A DNA stretch of 35,998 nucleotides from Azospirillum sp. TSO35-2 (lineage in GTDB: Bacteria; Pseudomonadota; Alphaproteobacteria; Azospirillales; Azospirillaceae), in the NCBI RefSeq assembly GCF_003116095.1, contig NZ_LGRA01000021.1, positions 2,336,193 to 2,372,190 on the forward strand, read 5' to 3'. This document shows positions 1-7,396 of this stretch, in pieces; positions within the stretch are counted from its first letter, which is position 1, and each line of letters starts with the position of its first letter. The notes beneath the pieces were generated by a model that saw only the letters and a list, made by a program, of their open reading frames with translations, made no database searches and was not told the origin of the DNA. The translations under genes and the position numbers were made by a program.

Positions 1-116
1 TTTAAGCTCCAGTCATTCCGTTATGGTCCCGCGGATGGAGACCTGTTTCAACCGTTGAGCGGCGGGATTCGACCCGCCGGATGGGTGTTTTTCCCGGGAT
101 CGCCGCGGCCGGGACT

Positions 117-133
117 GCCGGCTTCAGGCCGGC
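117..133 (-). terminator. Hairpin over the end of the half-PGK gene
   Basis: A perfect 6-bp GC stem (GCCGGC, 117-122 and 128-133) with a 5-nt loop overlaps the stop codon of the gene ending at 124. There is no T-run, so it is at best a weak or mRNA-stabilising structure. A second GC stem-loop lies at 61-78. Confidence 0.25.
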
Positions 134-858
134 ACCCGGTGCAGCGCGGCGCCGCCGGTCAGTCCCTGGTCGGCCAGCCACTCCAGGCAAACCTCGCCGG
201 TGGCGGCGACATGGGAGAAGCGGTCCTCGACCCCGGTCGACGCCAGGGCGGCGAGGGTGTCGCCACCACCGGCCGCCGACAGCAGGGCGCCGTCCCGCGT
301 GCGCCGGGCGATGTGCCAGGCGAGCGCGTTGGTGCCGGCGTCGAAGGGCGCGATCTCGAACACGCCGAGCGGGCCGTTCCAGATGACCGTGCTGGCCAGC
401 TCGACGCAGTGCATCAGCAGCGCCACCGACGCCGGACCGATGTCGAGCACCATGTCCTCCGGCCCGATGGCGTTGACCGAGATCTTGCGGTCCTCCGCCC
501 CCAGCCGGCATTCCGTCGCCACGACGACGTCGACCGGCAGCAGAATCTCGCAACCGCAGGCCCGCGCCCGGTCCATGATGGAACGGGCACGGTCGATCAT
601 GTCGTGGTCGCACAGCGACGCACCAAGGTCGACCCCCCGGGCCGCGAGAAAGGTGTTCGCCACGCCGCCGCCCAGCGCCAGCGTGTCGACGCGCGACACC
701 AGCTTGCCCAGCAGATCCAACCTGGACGCGACATGGGCACCGCCGATGATGGCACAGACCGGGTGACTCGCCTTTGCGGGCGCCCGTCCCATCAGAGTCG
801 ACGTCAGCCGGCCGAGGCCGGCGCGGTCGCCGATGCTGAGGACATTGGTCGCGGTCAT
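124..858 (-). CDS. Phosphoglycerate kinase C-terminal-domain-only protein
   Basis: The 244-residue product matches only the second half of phosphoglycerate kinase, whose usual length is about 390-420 residues. From residue ~33 it carries recognisable PGK C-lobe segments: CAIIGGAHVASRLDLL, GGGVANTFLAARGVDLG, ILLPVDVVVA, WNGPLGVFE and the nucleotide-site AAGGGDTLAAL. The N-lobe, which binds 3-phosphoglycerate, is absent. The gene is not simply cut: it has its own ATG, a good ribosome site (GAAAGGACG 8 bases upstream) and an AT-rich palindrome in its promoter. The first ~30 residues do not look like PGK. It follows an acetate kinase operon on the same strand. Full PGK catalysis is unlikely without the N-lobe; nucleotide binding may remain. 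It could be a regulatory relic, a nucleotide-binding protein, or part of a two-piece enzyme. Family assignment is firm; function unknown. Confidence 0.85.
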   Translation of the reverse strand: MTATNVLSIGDRAGLGRLTSTLMGRAPAKASHPVCAIIGGAHVASRLDLLGKLVSRVDTLALGGGVANTFLAARGVDLGASLCDHDMIDRARSIMDRARACGCEILLPVDVVVATECRLGAEDRKISVNAIGPEDMVLDIGPASVALLMHCVELASTVIWNGPLGVFEIAPFDAGTNALAWHIARRTRDGALLSAAGGGDTLAALASTGVEDRFSHVAATGEVCLEWLADQGLTGGAALHRVPA

Positions 859-880
859 GATGCACGTCCTTTCGGAGCAA

Positions 881-896
881 AGTATATTAATATATC
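881..896. promoter_or_regulatory. AT-rich palindrome before the half-PGK gene
   Basis: TATATTAATATA (883-894) is a perfect 12-bp palindrome in very GC-rich DNA, 25 bases before the start codon. Read on the minus strand the extended site is GATATATTAATATACT, which matches 14 of 16 positions at 4792-4807 upstream of the phosphotransacetylase gene. It is either an operator for an unidentified regulator or an unusual promoter element. Confidence 0.55.
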
Positions 897-978
897 AGTT
901 CAAGACGCAAGGGTGGTCGCTGCTATGGCGATGATTCTGCCAAAATGCCGCAGGCGGCGGCCGGTCCGGCGGCGCGGG

Positions 979-1959
979 TCAATGGCCGCCGGTCACGGAT
1001 TCGCCGGTCAGAACCGGACGGATCGGGGCCGCGAGGGGCGACGGCGCCTGGGCGGCCCGCCGGGTCTCGCGGAACAGGATCAGCAGGCCGCTGGCGATGA
1101 CGATGCCGGCGCCGAGCAGCACGTGCGCCGTGGGTATGTCGCCCCAGACCAGCCAGCCGAGCAGCGTCGCCCAGATCAGGCTGGCGTAGCTGAACGGGCC
1201 GACCACCACCGCGGGGGCAAGCGCGTAGGCGCGGGTGCTGAAATACTGGGCGCCGCCGCCGGCCAGCCCCATCAGCAGCATCAGCCCCAGGGCCGGTGCG
1301 TCGGGCGTCGTCCAGCCGAAGGGCAGGGCGAGCGCGCTGAGGCCGGTGGAGATGACGGTGAAGTAGAAGACGGTGGTCACCGGCTTTTCGGTGCGGCCCA
1401 GTTGCCGCATGGCGATCATCGCCAGGGCGTAGCACACCGCCGCGGTCAGCGCGACCAGCGAGCCGCGGTCGATCATGTCGCGGCCGGGCTGGACCATGGT
1501 CAGCACCCCGACGAACCCGACGGCCACGGCGCCCCAGCGGTAGGGGCCGACCCGCTCGCCCAGCAGCGGCACCGACAGCGCGGTCATGAACAGCGGGGCG
1601 GAATAGGAGATCGACACCGCGTTGGCCAGCGGCATCAGGTGATAGGACCAGAACAGCAGCATCATCGACACCAGGCCGACGATGGCGCGCCACAGGTGGC
1701 CCATCCGGTGTTCGGTGTGCAGGCACTGCCGCCCGCCCGCCAAGGCGACCATGGCGACCGCCGGCAGCAGGGCGAACAGGTTGCGGAAGAAGGTGACCTC
1801 GATCAGCGGGTAGCGTTCGGCCAGCGCCTTCGCCAGGGCGTTCATGACCGTCATCAGGACCATCGCCACCAGCATCGACAGGATGCCGCCCGGCACGTTT
1901 TCGCACCGGGCGGTGTTGGCAGGCTGGGCGGTGGTCGGGCTTGCGGACGCGTGTTCCAT
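979..1959 (-). CDS. EamA/DMT-family membrane transporter
   Basis: A protein of 326 residues (330 if the GTG at 1971 is used) with about ten hydrophobic segments arranged as two repeats of five, the architecture of drug/metabolite transporter (EamA) permeases in the inner membrane. Typical features are the first helix with MNALAKALAERYP, followed by EVTFFRNLFALLPA, and a second repeat ending in ILFRETRRAAQ near the C-terminus. The substrate cannot be read from the sequence; relatives export metabolites or amino acids. It starts about 30 bases after the acetate kinase stop codon on the same strand, so it is probably cotranscribed with it and could export an end product, but this is inference. 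Neither candidate start has a strong ribosome site, consistent with translational coupling. Confidence 0.85.
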   Translation of the reverse strand: MEHASASPTTAQPANTARCENVPGGILSMLVAMVLMTVMNALAKALAERYPLIEVTFFRNLFALLPAVAMVALAGGRQCLHTEHRMGHLWRAIVGLVSMMLLFWSYHLMPLANAVSISYSAPLFMTALSVPLLGERVGPYRWGAVAVGFVGVLTMVQPGRDMIDRGSLVALTAAVCYALAMIAMRQLGRTEKPVTTVFYFTVISTGLSALALPFGWTTPDAPALGLMLLMGLAGGGAQYFSTRAYALAPAVVVGPFSYASLIWATLLGWLVWGDIPTAHVLLGAGIVIASGLLILFRETRRAAQAPSPLAAPIRPVLTGESVTGGH

Positions 1960-1990
1960 AATGCCCGTCACCAGGATGTGGGGAGGCCGG

Positions 1991-3217
1991 TCAGGCCGCC
2001 CGGTTCAGGGAAACGGCCGACACGAGGTTGAGCGTGTGGCTGGCGATCATGCGCTCTTCGTCGGTCGGGATGATGAAGACCGGCACCCGGCTCTCGGTGG
2101 TGGAGATGCGGGTCGCCTTGGCCCGGTTGGCCGCTGGGTCGACCGCGACGCCGAGCCAGGCCAGCTTCTCGGCCACCCGCGCGCGGACCAGCGTGGAGTT
2201 CTCGCCGACGCCGGCGGTGAAGACCACCGCGTCCAGCCCGCCCATCGAGCCGGCCAGCGCTGCGACCTGCTTCGCCACGTTGTGGCAGAACAGCTCCACG
2301 GCTTCCGCCGCCGCCGGCTGGTCGGAGTTCTCCAGGTCGCGCATGTCGTTGGAGATGCCCGACACGCCCAGCATGCCCGACTTGTGGTAGAGCAGCTTCT
2401 CCAGATCGTCCGCGCCGTAGCCCTTTTCGCGCATCAGGTAGATCAGCACGCCGGGATCGATCGTGCCCGGCCGGGTGCCCATCGGCACGCCGTCCAGCGC
2501 GGTGAAGCCCATGGTGGTGTCGACGCTGTGCCCGCCGCGCATGGCGCACAGGCTGGCCCCGCTGCCCAGATGGCAGACCACGACATGCCCGTCGGCCAGC
2601 TCCGGGGCGACCTGGGGCAGGCGATGGGCGATGTACTCGTAGCTCAGGCCGTGGAAGCCGTAGCGGCGCACGCCCTCCGCCGTCAGCTCGCGCGGGATGG
2701 CGAAGGTCTGCGACTGCCAGGGCTGGCTCTGGTGGAAGGCGGTGTCGAAGCAGGCGACCTGCGGCAGCGAGGGATAGACCTCGGCCAGGGCGCGGATGGC
2801 GGCGATGTTGTGCGGCTCGTGCAGGGGAGCCAGCGGGATCAGCGTTTCCAGCCCGGCCAGAACCTCCGGCGTCACCAGCACCGGGGCGGCGAAGCGGGTG
2901 CCGCCATGGACGACGCGATGGCCGGCGGCCACCAGGGTGGCCCCCTTCAGATGCCCGTCGAGCCAGTCGATCAGGTGGCTGAGCAGGGTGGCGCGGTCCG
3001 GGTTCTCGCCCTCGGCCCAGCCATGGTCGGCCAGCACATGGCGGGAGGCGTCCTTCGCCTGGAAGCGCGGCGCGGTGCCGATGCCGGAGATCTGGCCGTT
3101 GATCACCGCCTCCAGGTCGGCTTTGGCGCCGCCCTGGAACACGGAGAACTTCAGGCTGGAGGAGCCGGCGTTGATGACCAGGTACGCGGCCTGGCCGGTG
3201 TGGGACAGATTGGACAT
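1991..3217 (-). CDS. ackA: Acetate (or propionate/butyrate) kinase
   Basis: A 408-residue ASKHA-fold kinase that interconverts acyl phosphate + ADP and carboxylate + ATP. The N-terminal signature VINAGSSSLKFSVF (residues ~13-26), GHRVVHGG, FDTAFH, RYGFHGLSYEYI, HLGSGASLCA, TTMGFTALDGVPMGTRPG and FTAGVGENS are all present, so the active site is complete and the length is normal. The start at 3217 lies 11 bases after the stop of the phosphotransacetylase fusion gene, giving a tight two-gene unit for acyl-CoA to acyl-phosphate to carboxylate conversion with ATP formation. Because the partner carries a hot-dog hydratase-like domain, substrates longer than acetate are possible. Confidence 0.95.
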   Translation of the reverse strand: MSNLSHTGQAAYLVINAGSSSLKFSVFQGGAKADLEAVINGQISGIGTAPRFQAKDASRHVLADHGWAEGENPDRATLLSHLIDWLDGHLKGATLVAAGHRVVHGGTRFAAPVLVTPEVLAGLETLIPLAPLHEPHNIAAIRALAEVYPSLPQVACFDTAFHQSQPWQSQTFAIPRELTAEGVRRYGFHGLSYEYIAHRLPQVAPELADGHVVVCHLGSGASLCAMRGGHSVDTTMGFTALDGVPMGTRPGTIDPGVLIYLMREKGYGADDLEKLLYHKSGMLGVSGISNDMRDLENSDQPAAAEAVELFCHNVAKQVAALAGSMGGLDAVVFTAGVGENSTLVRARVAEKLAWLGVAVDPAANRAKATRISTTESRVPVFIIPTDEERMIASHTLNLVSAVSLNRAA

Positions 3218-3228
3218 GGAAAGACGTC

Positions 3229-4671
3229 CTATTCGGCGGCGAGCGCGAGCGGCGGCCGGCGTTGCGAAGCGGCGACCAGCGAGGCGACCGCGCAGGAGGC
3301 GAGGCGGGCCCGCACATTGTCGGCGCGGCTGGTGAGGATGACCGGCACCTTGGCGCCCAGCACGATGCCGGCGAGGTCGGCGTTCGCCAGGAAGGACAGC
3401 TGCTTGACCAGCATGTTGCCGGCTTCCAGGTCGGGGGCGAGCAGGATGTCGGGCTGGCCGGCGACCGGCGAGGTGATGCCCTTGGTGCGGGCCGCCTCGG
3501 CGGAGATGGCGTTGTCGAAGGCCAGCGGGCCGTCCAGGATGCCGCCGGTGATCTGGCCGCGGTCGGCCATCTTGCACAGGGCGGCGGCTTCCAGCGTGGT
3601 GTTGATCTTCGGGTTGATCGTCTCGACCGCCGACAGGATGGCGACGCGCGGGGTGGCGACGCCCAGCACCTTGGCGAGGCCGATGGCGTTCTGGACGATG
3701 TGGACCTTGTCTTCCAGCGTCGGGTAGATGTTGATCGCCGCGTCGGTGATCAGCAGCGTCTTGGAGTAGGTCGGCACATTCATCAGGAAGACGTGGCTGA
3801 TGCGGCTGGAGGTGCGCAGGCCGGTCTCCTTCTTCACCACCTCGCCCATCAGCTCGTCGGTGTGCAGGCTGCCCTTCATCACCGCTTCGGCCTCGCCGGT
3901 GCGGGCCAGCGCCACGGCGGCGGCGGCGGCCGCGCGGCTGTGGGCGGCGTCGACGATGCGGTAGCGCGTGATGTCCAGGCCGTTGGCGGCGGCGACCTGA
4001 CGGATGGCGGTTTCCGGACCGACCAGGATCGGCTCGATCAGCCCGGCCTCGGCCGCCTCCACGGCGCCCTGCAGCGAGCTGGCGTCGCAGGGATAGGCGA
4101 CGGCGGTGACGACCGGCGGCAGCTCGTCGCACTTGGCGAGCAGGGCGTCGTGCTTGTCGTGGCGGATCATCTGGATCTGCGGCAGCTCATGGGCCGGGCG
4201 GCAGACCTTCTGCGTCGGGGCGACCACCTCGGCGGTGCCGGTGACGACCACTTCGCCGTCCTGGTTGGTGCAGATGCAGTCGAAGACGACGATGTTCTTG
4301 GCCGGGCGCTTTTCGGTGACGGTGACCGTGGCGGTGACGATGTCGCCCAGCCCGACCGGGCGGCGGAACTGCAGGCTCTGGCCGGCGTAGAGCGACCCGG
4401 CGCCCGGCAGGTAGCTGCCCAGCACGCCGGAGATCAGCGAGCCGGACCACATGCCGGGGCCGATCACCCGCTGGAAGCGGCTGTCAGCCGCGAATTTCGC
4501 ATCGAGATGAGCCGGGTTGACGTTGCCCGAGACGGTGGCGAACAGCTCCACATCCATCAGGGTCAGCTGGCGCGACAGGCTGGCCGTCTGGCCGATGCTG
4601 ATCTCGTCGAAGGTTACGTTCTCGACCACGGCGTTCGGGCCGCTGCCGCTGACTTCACCATTGGCACGCAT
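3229..4671 (-). CDS. MaoC-domain / phosphate acetyl(butyryl)transferase fusion
   Basis: The 480-residue product joins two domains. Residues ~15-160 are a MaoC-like hot-dog fold with the hydratase-type motif SGNVNPAHLDAKFA and GPGMWSGSLISGVLG. Residues ~180-470 are a phosphate acetyl/butyryltransferase with AVMKGSLHTDELM, RTSSRISHVFLM, LLITDAAINIYPTLEDK, ILSAVETINPKINTTLEA and the APDLEAGNMLVKQL segment. This is the known 'bifunctional enoyl-CoA hydratase/phosphate acetyltransferase' arrangement. The second domain should convert acyl-CoA + phosphate to acyl phosphate + CoA, feeding the acetate kinase encoded 11 bases downstream. The hot-dog domain may act on 3-hydroxyacyl- or enoyl-CoA, which would link the pair to polyhydroxybutyrate or short-chain acyl-CoA overflow. 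The ATG at 4671 is followed by sequence consistent with the family. Confidence 0.9.
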   Translation of the reverse strand: MRANGEVSGSGPNAVVENVTFDEISIGQTASLSRQLTLMDVELFATVSGNVNPAHLDAKFAADSRFQRVIGPGMWSGSLISGVLGSYLPGAGSLYAGQSLQFRRPVGLGDIVTATVTVTEKRPAKNIVVFDCICTNQDGEVVVTGTAEVVAPTQKVCRPAHELPQIQMIRHDKHDALLAKCDELPPVVTAVAYPCDASSLQGAVEAAEAGLIEPILVGPETAIRQVAAANGLDITRYRIVDAAHSRAAAAAAVALARTGEAEAVMKGSLHTDELMGEVVKKETGLRTSSRISHVFLMNVPTYSKTLLITDAAINIYPTLEDKVHIVQNAIGLAKVLGVATPRVAILSAVETINPKINTTLEAAALCKMADRGQITGGILDGPLAFDNAISAEAARTKGITSPVAGQPDILLAPDLEAGNMLVKQLSFLANADLAGIVLGAKVPVILTSRADNVRARLASCAVASLVAASQRRPPLALAAE

Positions 4672-4791
4672 AGTTTGGACACTCCGGTTGACCGGGTCGA
4701 TCGAGCGGCCCGTTTGAACGGTCCGACAGGGCGGTGGAAGAGGTGCGCCGTCCGCCGTGCGCTGGCGTTCTGCGCCGCGCGGGTAACCGTA

Positions 4792-4810
4792 GATATATTA
4801 GTATATTAAT
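4792..4810. promoter_or_regulatory. AT-rich operator-like site before the phosphotransacetylase operon
   Basis: GATATATTAGTATATTAAT contains TATATTA twice (4794-4800 and 4802-4808) separated by one base and is largely self-complementary. Its first 16 bases match 14 of 16 positions of the palindrome at 881-896. It lies about 120 bases upstream of the fusion-gene start. Confidence 0.55.
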
Positions 4811-4989
4811 CGTAGGCTAAACGTGAGTGCACCGCAACAAGATCCGACGGCCGCAGGCCGTACAAGACACTATGTCGCAGGGGGTTTCCCCCTCCCCCCG
4901 GGGAGAGAATCGAGGAGAGGGGGAACACGGCGGGGGTCGCCAGCGACAGCGACCGTCCGCCGCTGTCCATGAAAGTCCACCCAGGCATC

Positions 4990-5043
4990 CGCCTTGCCCG
5001 GACCGTCTCTCCGGGGGCGGGAGAGGGGAATTGGGGCAAGGCG
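4990..5043 (-). terminator. Nested hairpin downstream of enolase
   Basis: The outer arms GCCTTGCCC and GGGGCAAGGC enclose an inner GC stem. The structure begins 10 bases beyond the enolase stop codon in the direction of transcription. It lacks a T-run, so Rho-independent termination is uncertain; it may instead be a repeat element. Confidence 0.4.
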
Positions 5044-5053
5044 TCGCATGGGA

Positions 5054-6331
5054 TCAGGCCTTCAGGATTCCACGGCCGGCGAAGCGGGCGGCGACGCCGA
5101 GCTGTTCCTCGATGCGGATCAGCTGGTTGTACTTGGCGAGGCGGTCCGAACGGCTCAGCGAGCCGGTCTTGATCTGGCCGCAGTTGGTGGCGACCGCCAG
5201 GTCGGCGATCGTGCTGTCCTCGGTCTCGCCCGAGCGGTGCGACAGAACGGCGGTGTAGCCGGCCTTGTGCGCCATGTCGACCGCTTCCAGCGTCTCCGAC
5301 AGCGTGCCGATCTGGTTGACCTTCACCAGGATCGAGTTGGCGATGCCCTTCTGGATGCCCTGGGACAGGCGCTTGGGGTTGGTGACGAACAGGTCGTCGC
5401 CGACCAGCTGCACCTTGGAGCCGATGGCGTCGGTCAGCGCCTTCCAGCCCTCCCAATCGTCCTCGGCCATGCCGTCCTCGACCGAGATGATCGGGTAGCG
5501 GCCGACCAGGTCGGTCCAGTAGGCGACCATCTGCTCGGGGCTCAGCGACTTGCCTTCGCCGGCCAGCTCGTACTTGCCGTTCTTGAAGAACTCGGTGGAG
5601 GCGGCGTCGATCGCCAGCATGACGTCGTCGCCCGGCTTGTAGCCGGCGGCCTCGATCGCCTTCATGACGAAGCCGAGCGCGTCGTCGGTCGAGCCCAGGT
5701 TGGGGGCGAAGCCGCCCTCGTCGCCGACGTTGGTGTTGTGGCCGGCGTCCTTCAGCTTCTTCTTGAGCGACTGGAAGATCTCGGAGCCCATGCGGATCGC
5801 CTCGGCGCCGGTTTCGGCGCCGACCGGCATGATCATGAACTCCTGGATGTCGATCGGGTTGTCGGCGTGGGCGCCGCCGTTGATGATGTTCATCATCGGC
5901 ACCGGCAGCAGCGAGGCGAAGGCGCCGCCGACATAGCGGTACAGCGGCAGGCCGGCGTCTTCGGCGGCGGCGCGCGCCACCGCCAGCGACACGCCCAGGA
6001 TGGCGTTCGCGCCCAGGCGGCCCTTGTTCTCGGTGCCGTCCAGATCGATCATGGCGAGGTCGATGGCGCGCTGGTCGGCGGCCTCCAGGCCGGCGAGGGC
6101 GTCGTAGATCTCACCATTGACGGCCTCGACCGCCTTCAGCACACCCTTGCCGCCGAAGCGGGCCTTGTCGCCGTCGCGCAGCTCGACCGCCTCGTGGGCG
6201 CCGGTGGAGGCGCCCGACGGCACGGCGGCGCGGCCGAAGGCGCCGCTGTCCAGGGCGACGTCGACTTCCACGGTCGGGTTGCCGCGGCTGTCCAGAATCT
6301 CGCGGGCGTGAATCTCGGTGATGACGCTCAT
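5054..6331 (-). CDS. eno: Enolase
   Basis: A 425-residue cytoplasmic enolase converting 2-phosphoglycerate to phosphoenolpyruvate. The start MSVITEIHAREILDSRGNPT is canonical. Also visible are the loop SGASTGAHEAVELRDGD, the acidic Mg-binding residues in MLAIDAAS, PIISVEDGMAEDDW and LVGDDLFVTN, and the catalytic lysine regions ILVKVNQIGTLSE and SHRSGETEDSTIADLAVA. Length is normal and no key residue seems missing. The ATG at 6331 was chosen by homology; longer in-frame readings upstream are not enolase-like. It shares its strand with a hydrolase 148 bases upstream. It supplies PEP, which links it loosely to the pyruvate kinase and dikinase-like genes further right. Confidence 0.98.
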   Translation of the reverse strand: MSVITEIHAREILDSRGNPTVEVDVALDSGAFGRAAVPSGASTGAHEAVELRDGDKARFGGKGVLKAVEAVNGEIYDALAGLEAADQRAIDLAMIDLDGTENKGRLGANAILGVSLAVARAAAEDAGLPLYRYVGGAFASLLPVPMMNIINGGAHADNPIDIQEFMIMPVGAETGAEAIRMGSEIFQSLKKKLKDAGHNTNVGDEGGFAPNLGSTDDALGFVMKAIEAAGYKPGDDVMLAIDAASTEFFKNGKYELAGEGKSLSPEQMVAYWTDLVGRYPIISVEDGMAEDDWEGWKALTDAIGSKVQLVGDDLFVTNPKRLSQGIQKGIANSILVKVNQIGTLSETLEAVDMAHKAGYTAVLSHRSGETEDSTIADLAVATNCGQIKTGSLSRSDRLAKYNQLIRIEEQLGVAARFAGRGILKA

Positions 6332-6479
6332 GGTGGGTCGATCCTTCGAGGAAAGGCAGCCGCGTTGTCGTCGCGGGCCGCGTTTTGGGGCGCGGAGGCT
6401 TGATAGCCCCGACATCGGGGCGATGCAATATCTGGTTCGGCTTACAACCCGCCCGATGTGGCGGTTCCGGGTCGAAAAA

Positions 6480-7262
6480 TCAGGCAAAACCCTCGATCAG
6501 GGCGGCGAATTCGTCCGGCCGCTCGGCGTGCAGCCAGTGGCCGGCGCCCTCGATCATGCGGATGTCGGCCTTGGGGAAGTGGTGGCGGATCGCCGCGTGG
6601 TGTTGCGGCTGGATGTAGTCCGACGCGCCGCCGCCGATGAACAGGGTGGGGCCTTCATACCGGGCGTCGCCGAAATCGGGGAAGCCGATCAGTCCGGCCA
6701 TCCCGGCGCCGATGGCGTCGAGATTGATGCGCCACGAGAAGACGCCGTTCTCCATCACCAGGTTCTGCATCAGGAAGGAGCGCAGCGGCGCCTCCGGCAC
6801 GGCCTCGACCAGTTGCGCCTCGACCTCCGGCCGGCGGGTGCAGCCGTCCAGCCGGGCCGCCTTCATCGCCGCGACGAAGGGAGCGTGGGTGTGGGTGTAG
6901 GCGACCGGGGCGATGTCGACCACCACCAGCCGCTCCACCCGCTCCGGATGGGCCAGCGCCAGCGCCATGGCGGTCTTGCCGCCCATCGAATGGCCGACCA
7001 CCGTCGCCCGCGCGAAACCGCGGTCGTCGAGGAAGCGCAGCACGTCGTCGGCCATCTCCGGATAGCTCATGCCGTCGTCCCACGGCGCGCCGCCATGGTT
7101 GCGCAGGTCGAGCGCGTAGACCCGCCGCGACTCGGCGAAGCGGCGGGCCAGCGTCTGCCAGTTTCGGGCCGACCCGAACAGGCCGTGCAGGACCAGCAGC
7201 GGCGTGCCGCCGTTGGCCTCGCCGGCTTCCAGGTAGGTCAGGGGGAGGGCGTGCTGCGTCAT
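6480..7262 (-). CDS. Alpha/beta-hydrolase (YbfF-like esterase)
   Basis: A 260-residue alpha/beta-hydrolase. It shows the oxyanion segment LLVLHGLFGSARNWQTLA (residues ~21-38), RVYALDLRNHGGAPWDD, the nucleophile elbow VVGHSMGGKTAM with the catalytic Ser, and the terminal His in EGAGHWLHAERPDEF. LHGLFGSARNW and DLRNHG are typical of the YbfF/ABHD11 esterase group, which hydrolyses small acyl esters or thioesters; the natural substrate is not known. The start at 7262 (MTQHALPLTYLEAG) is preferred over an in-frame ATG ten codons upstream because the homologous fold begins here. It diverges from murJ. Confidence 0.9.
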   Translation of the reverse strand: MTQHALPLTYLEAGEANGGTPLLVLHGLFGSARNWQTLARRFAESRRVYALDLRNHGGAPWDDGMSYPEMADDVLRFLDDRGFARATVVGHSMGGKTAMALALAHPERVERLVVVDIAPVAYTHTHAPFVAAMKAARLDGCTRRPEVEAQLVEAVPEAPLRSFLMQNLVMENGVFSWRINLDAIGAGMAGLIGFPDFGDARYEGPTLFIGGGASDYIQPQHHAAIRHHFPKADIRMIEGAGHWLHAERPDEFAALIEGFA

Positions 7263-7396
7263 GGCGGGCCTTTGTCCGATGGGAGCTGGCATTTAAGGAG
7301 TCTGGACGAACGCGGGCCGCGATCCTATGACGAACGCCGCCGCCCCGCTAGGATGCCGCCGGGCTTTTCCCGCACCACAAGAGCGACCCTGCCATC

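Larger units (their letters stand above)
4672..5053. other. Gene-free stretch: phosphotransacetylase promoter and GC-rich inverted repeats
   Basis: No convincing coding sequence. The left part is the leader of the fusion gene, with an AT-rich operator-like site at 4792-4810. The right part, downstream of enolase, holds two nested GC-rich hairpins: 4889-4923 (pyrimidine/purine-rich, CCCCTCC against GAGAGGGG) and 4990-5043 (outer stem GCCTTGCCC against GGGCAAGGC, inner CTCTCC against GGAGAG). The purine-rich style resembles the element at 23441-23557, so this may be a dispersed palindromic repeat family that also ends enolase transcription. Confidence 0.5.

Noticed and set aside
61..78. Terminator for a plus-strand gene left of the window
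   Set aside because: GGCGGG/CCCGCC stem is present, but the T-run (88-92) is too far away and no upstream gene can be seen.
55..2031. A long plus-strand open frame (658 codons) across the half-PGK and EamA genes
   Set aside because: It is antisense to two clear protein families, has no family features and an Arg/Gln/His-rich composition typical of GC-rich shadow frames.
1844..4809. Long plus-strand open frames opposite the acetate kinase and phosphotransacetylase genes
   Set aside because: The minus-strand frames carry complete enzyme motifs; the plus-strand frames are low-complexity shadows.
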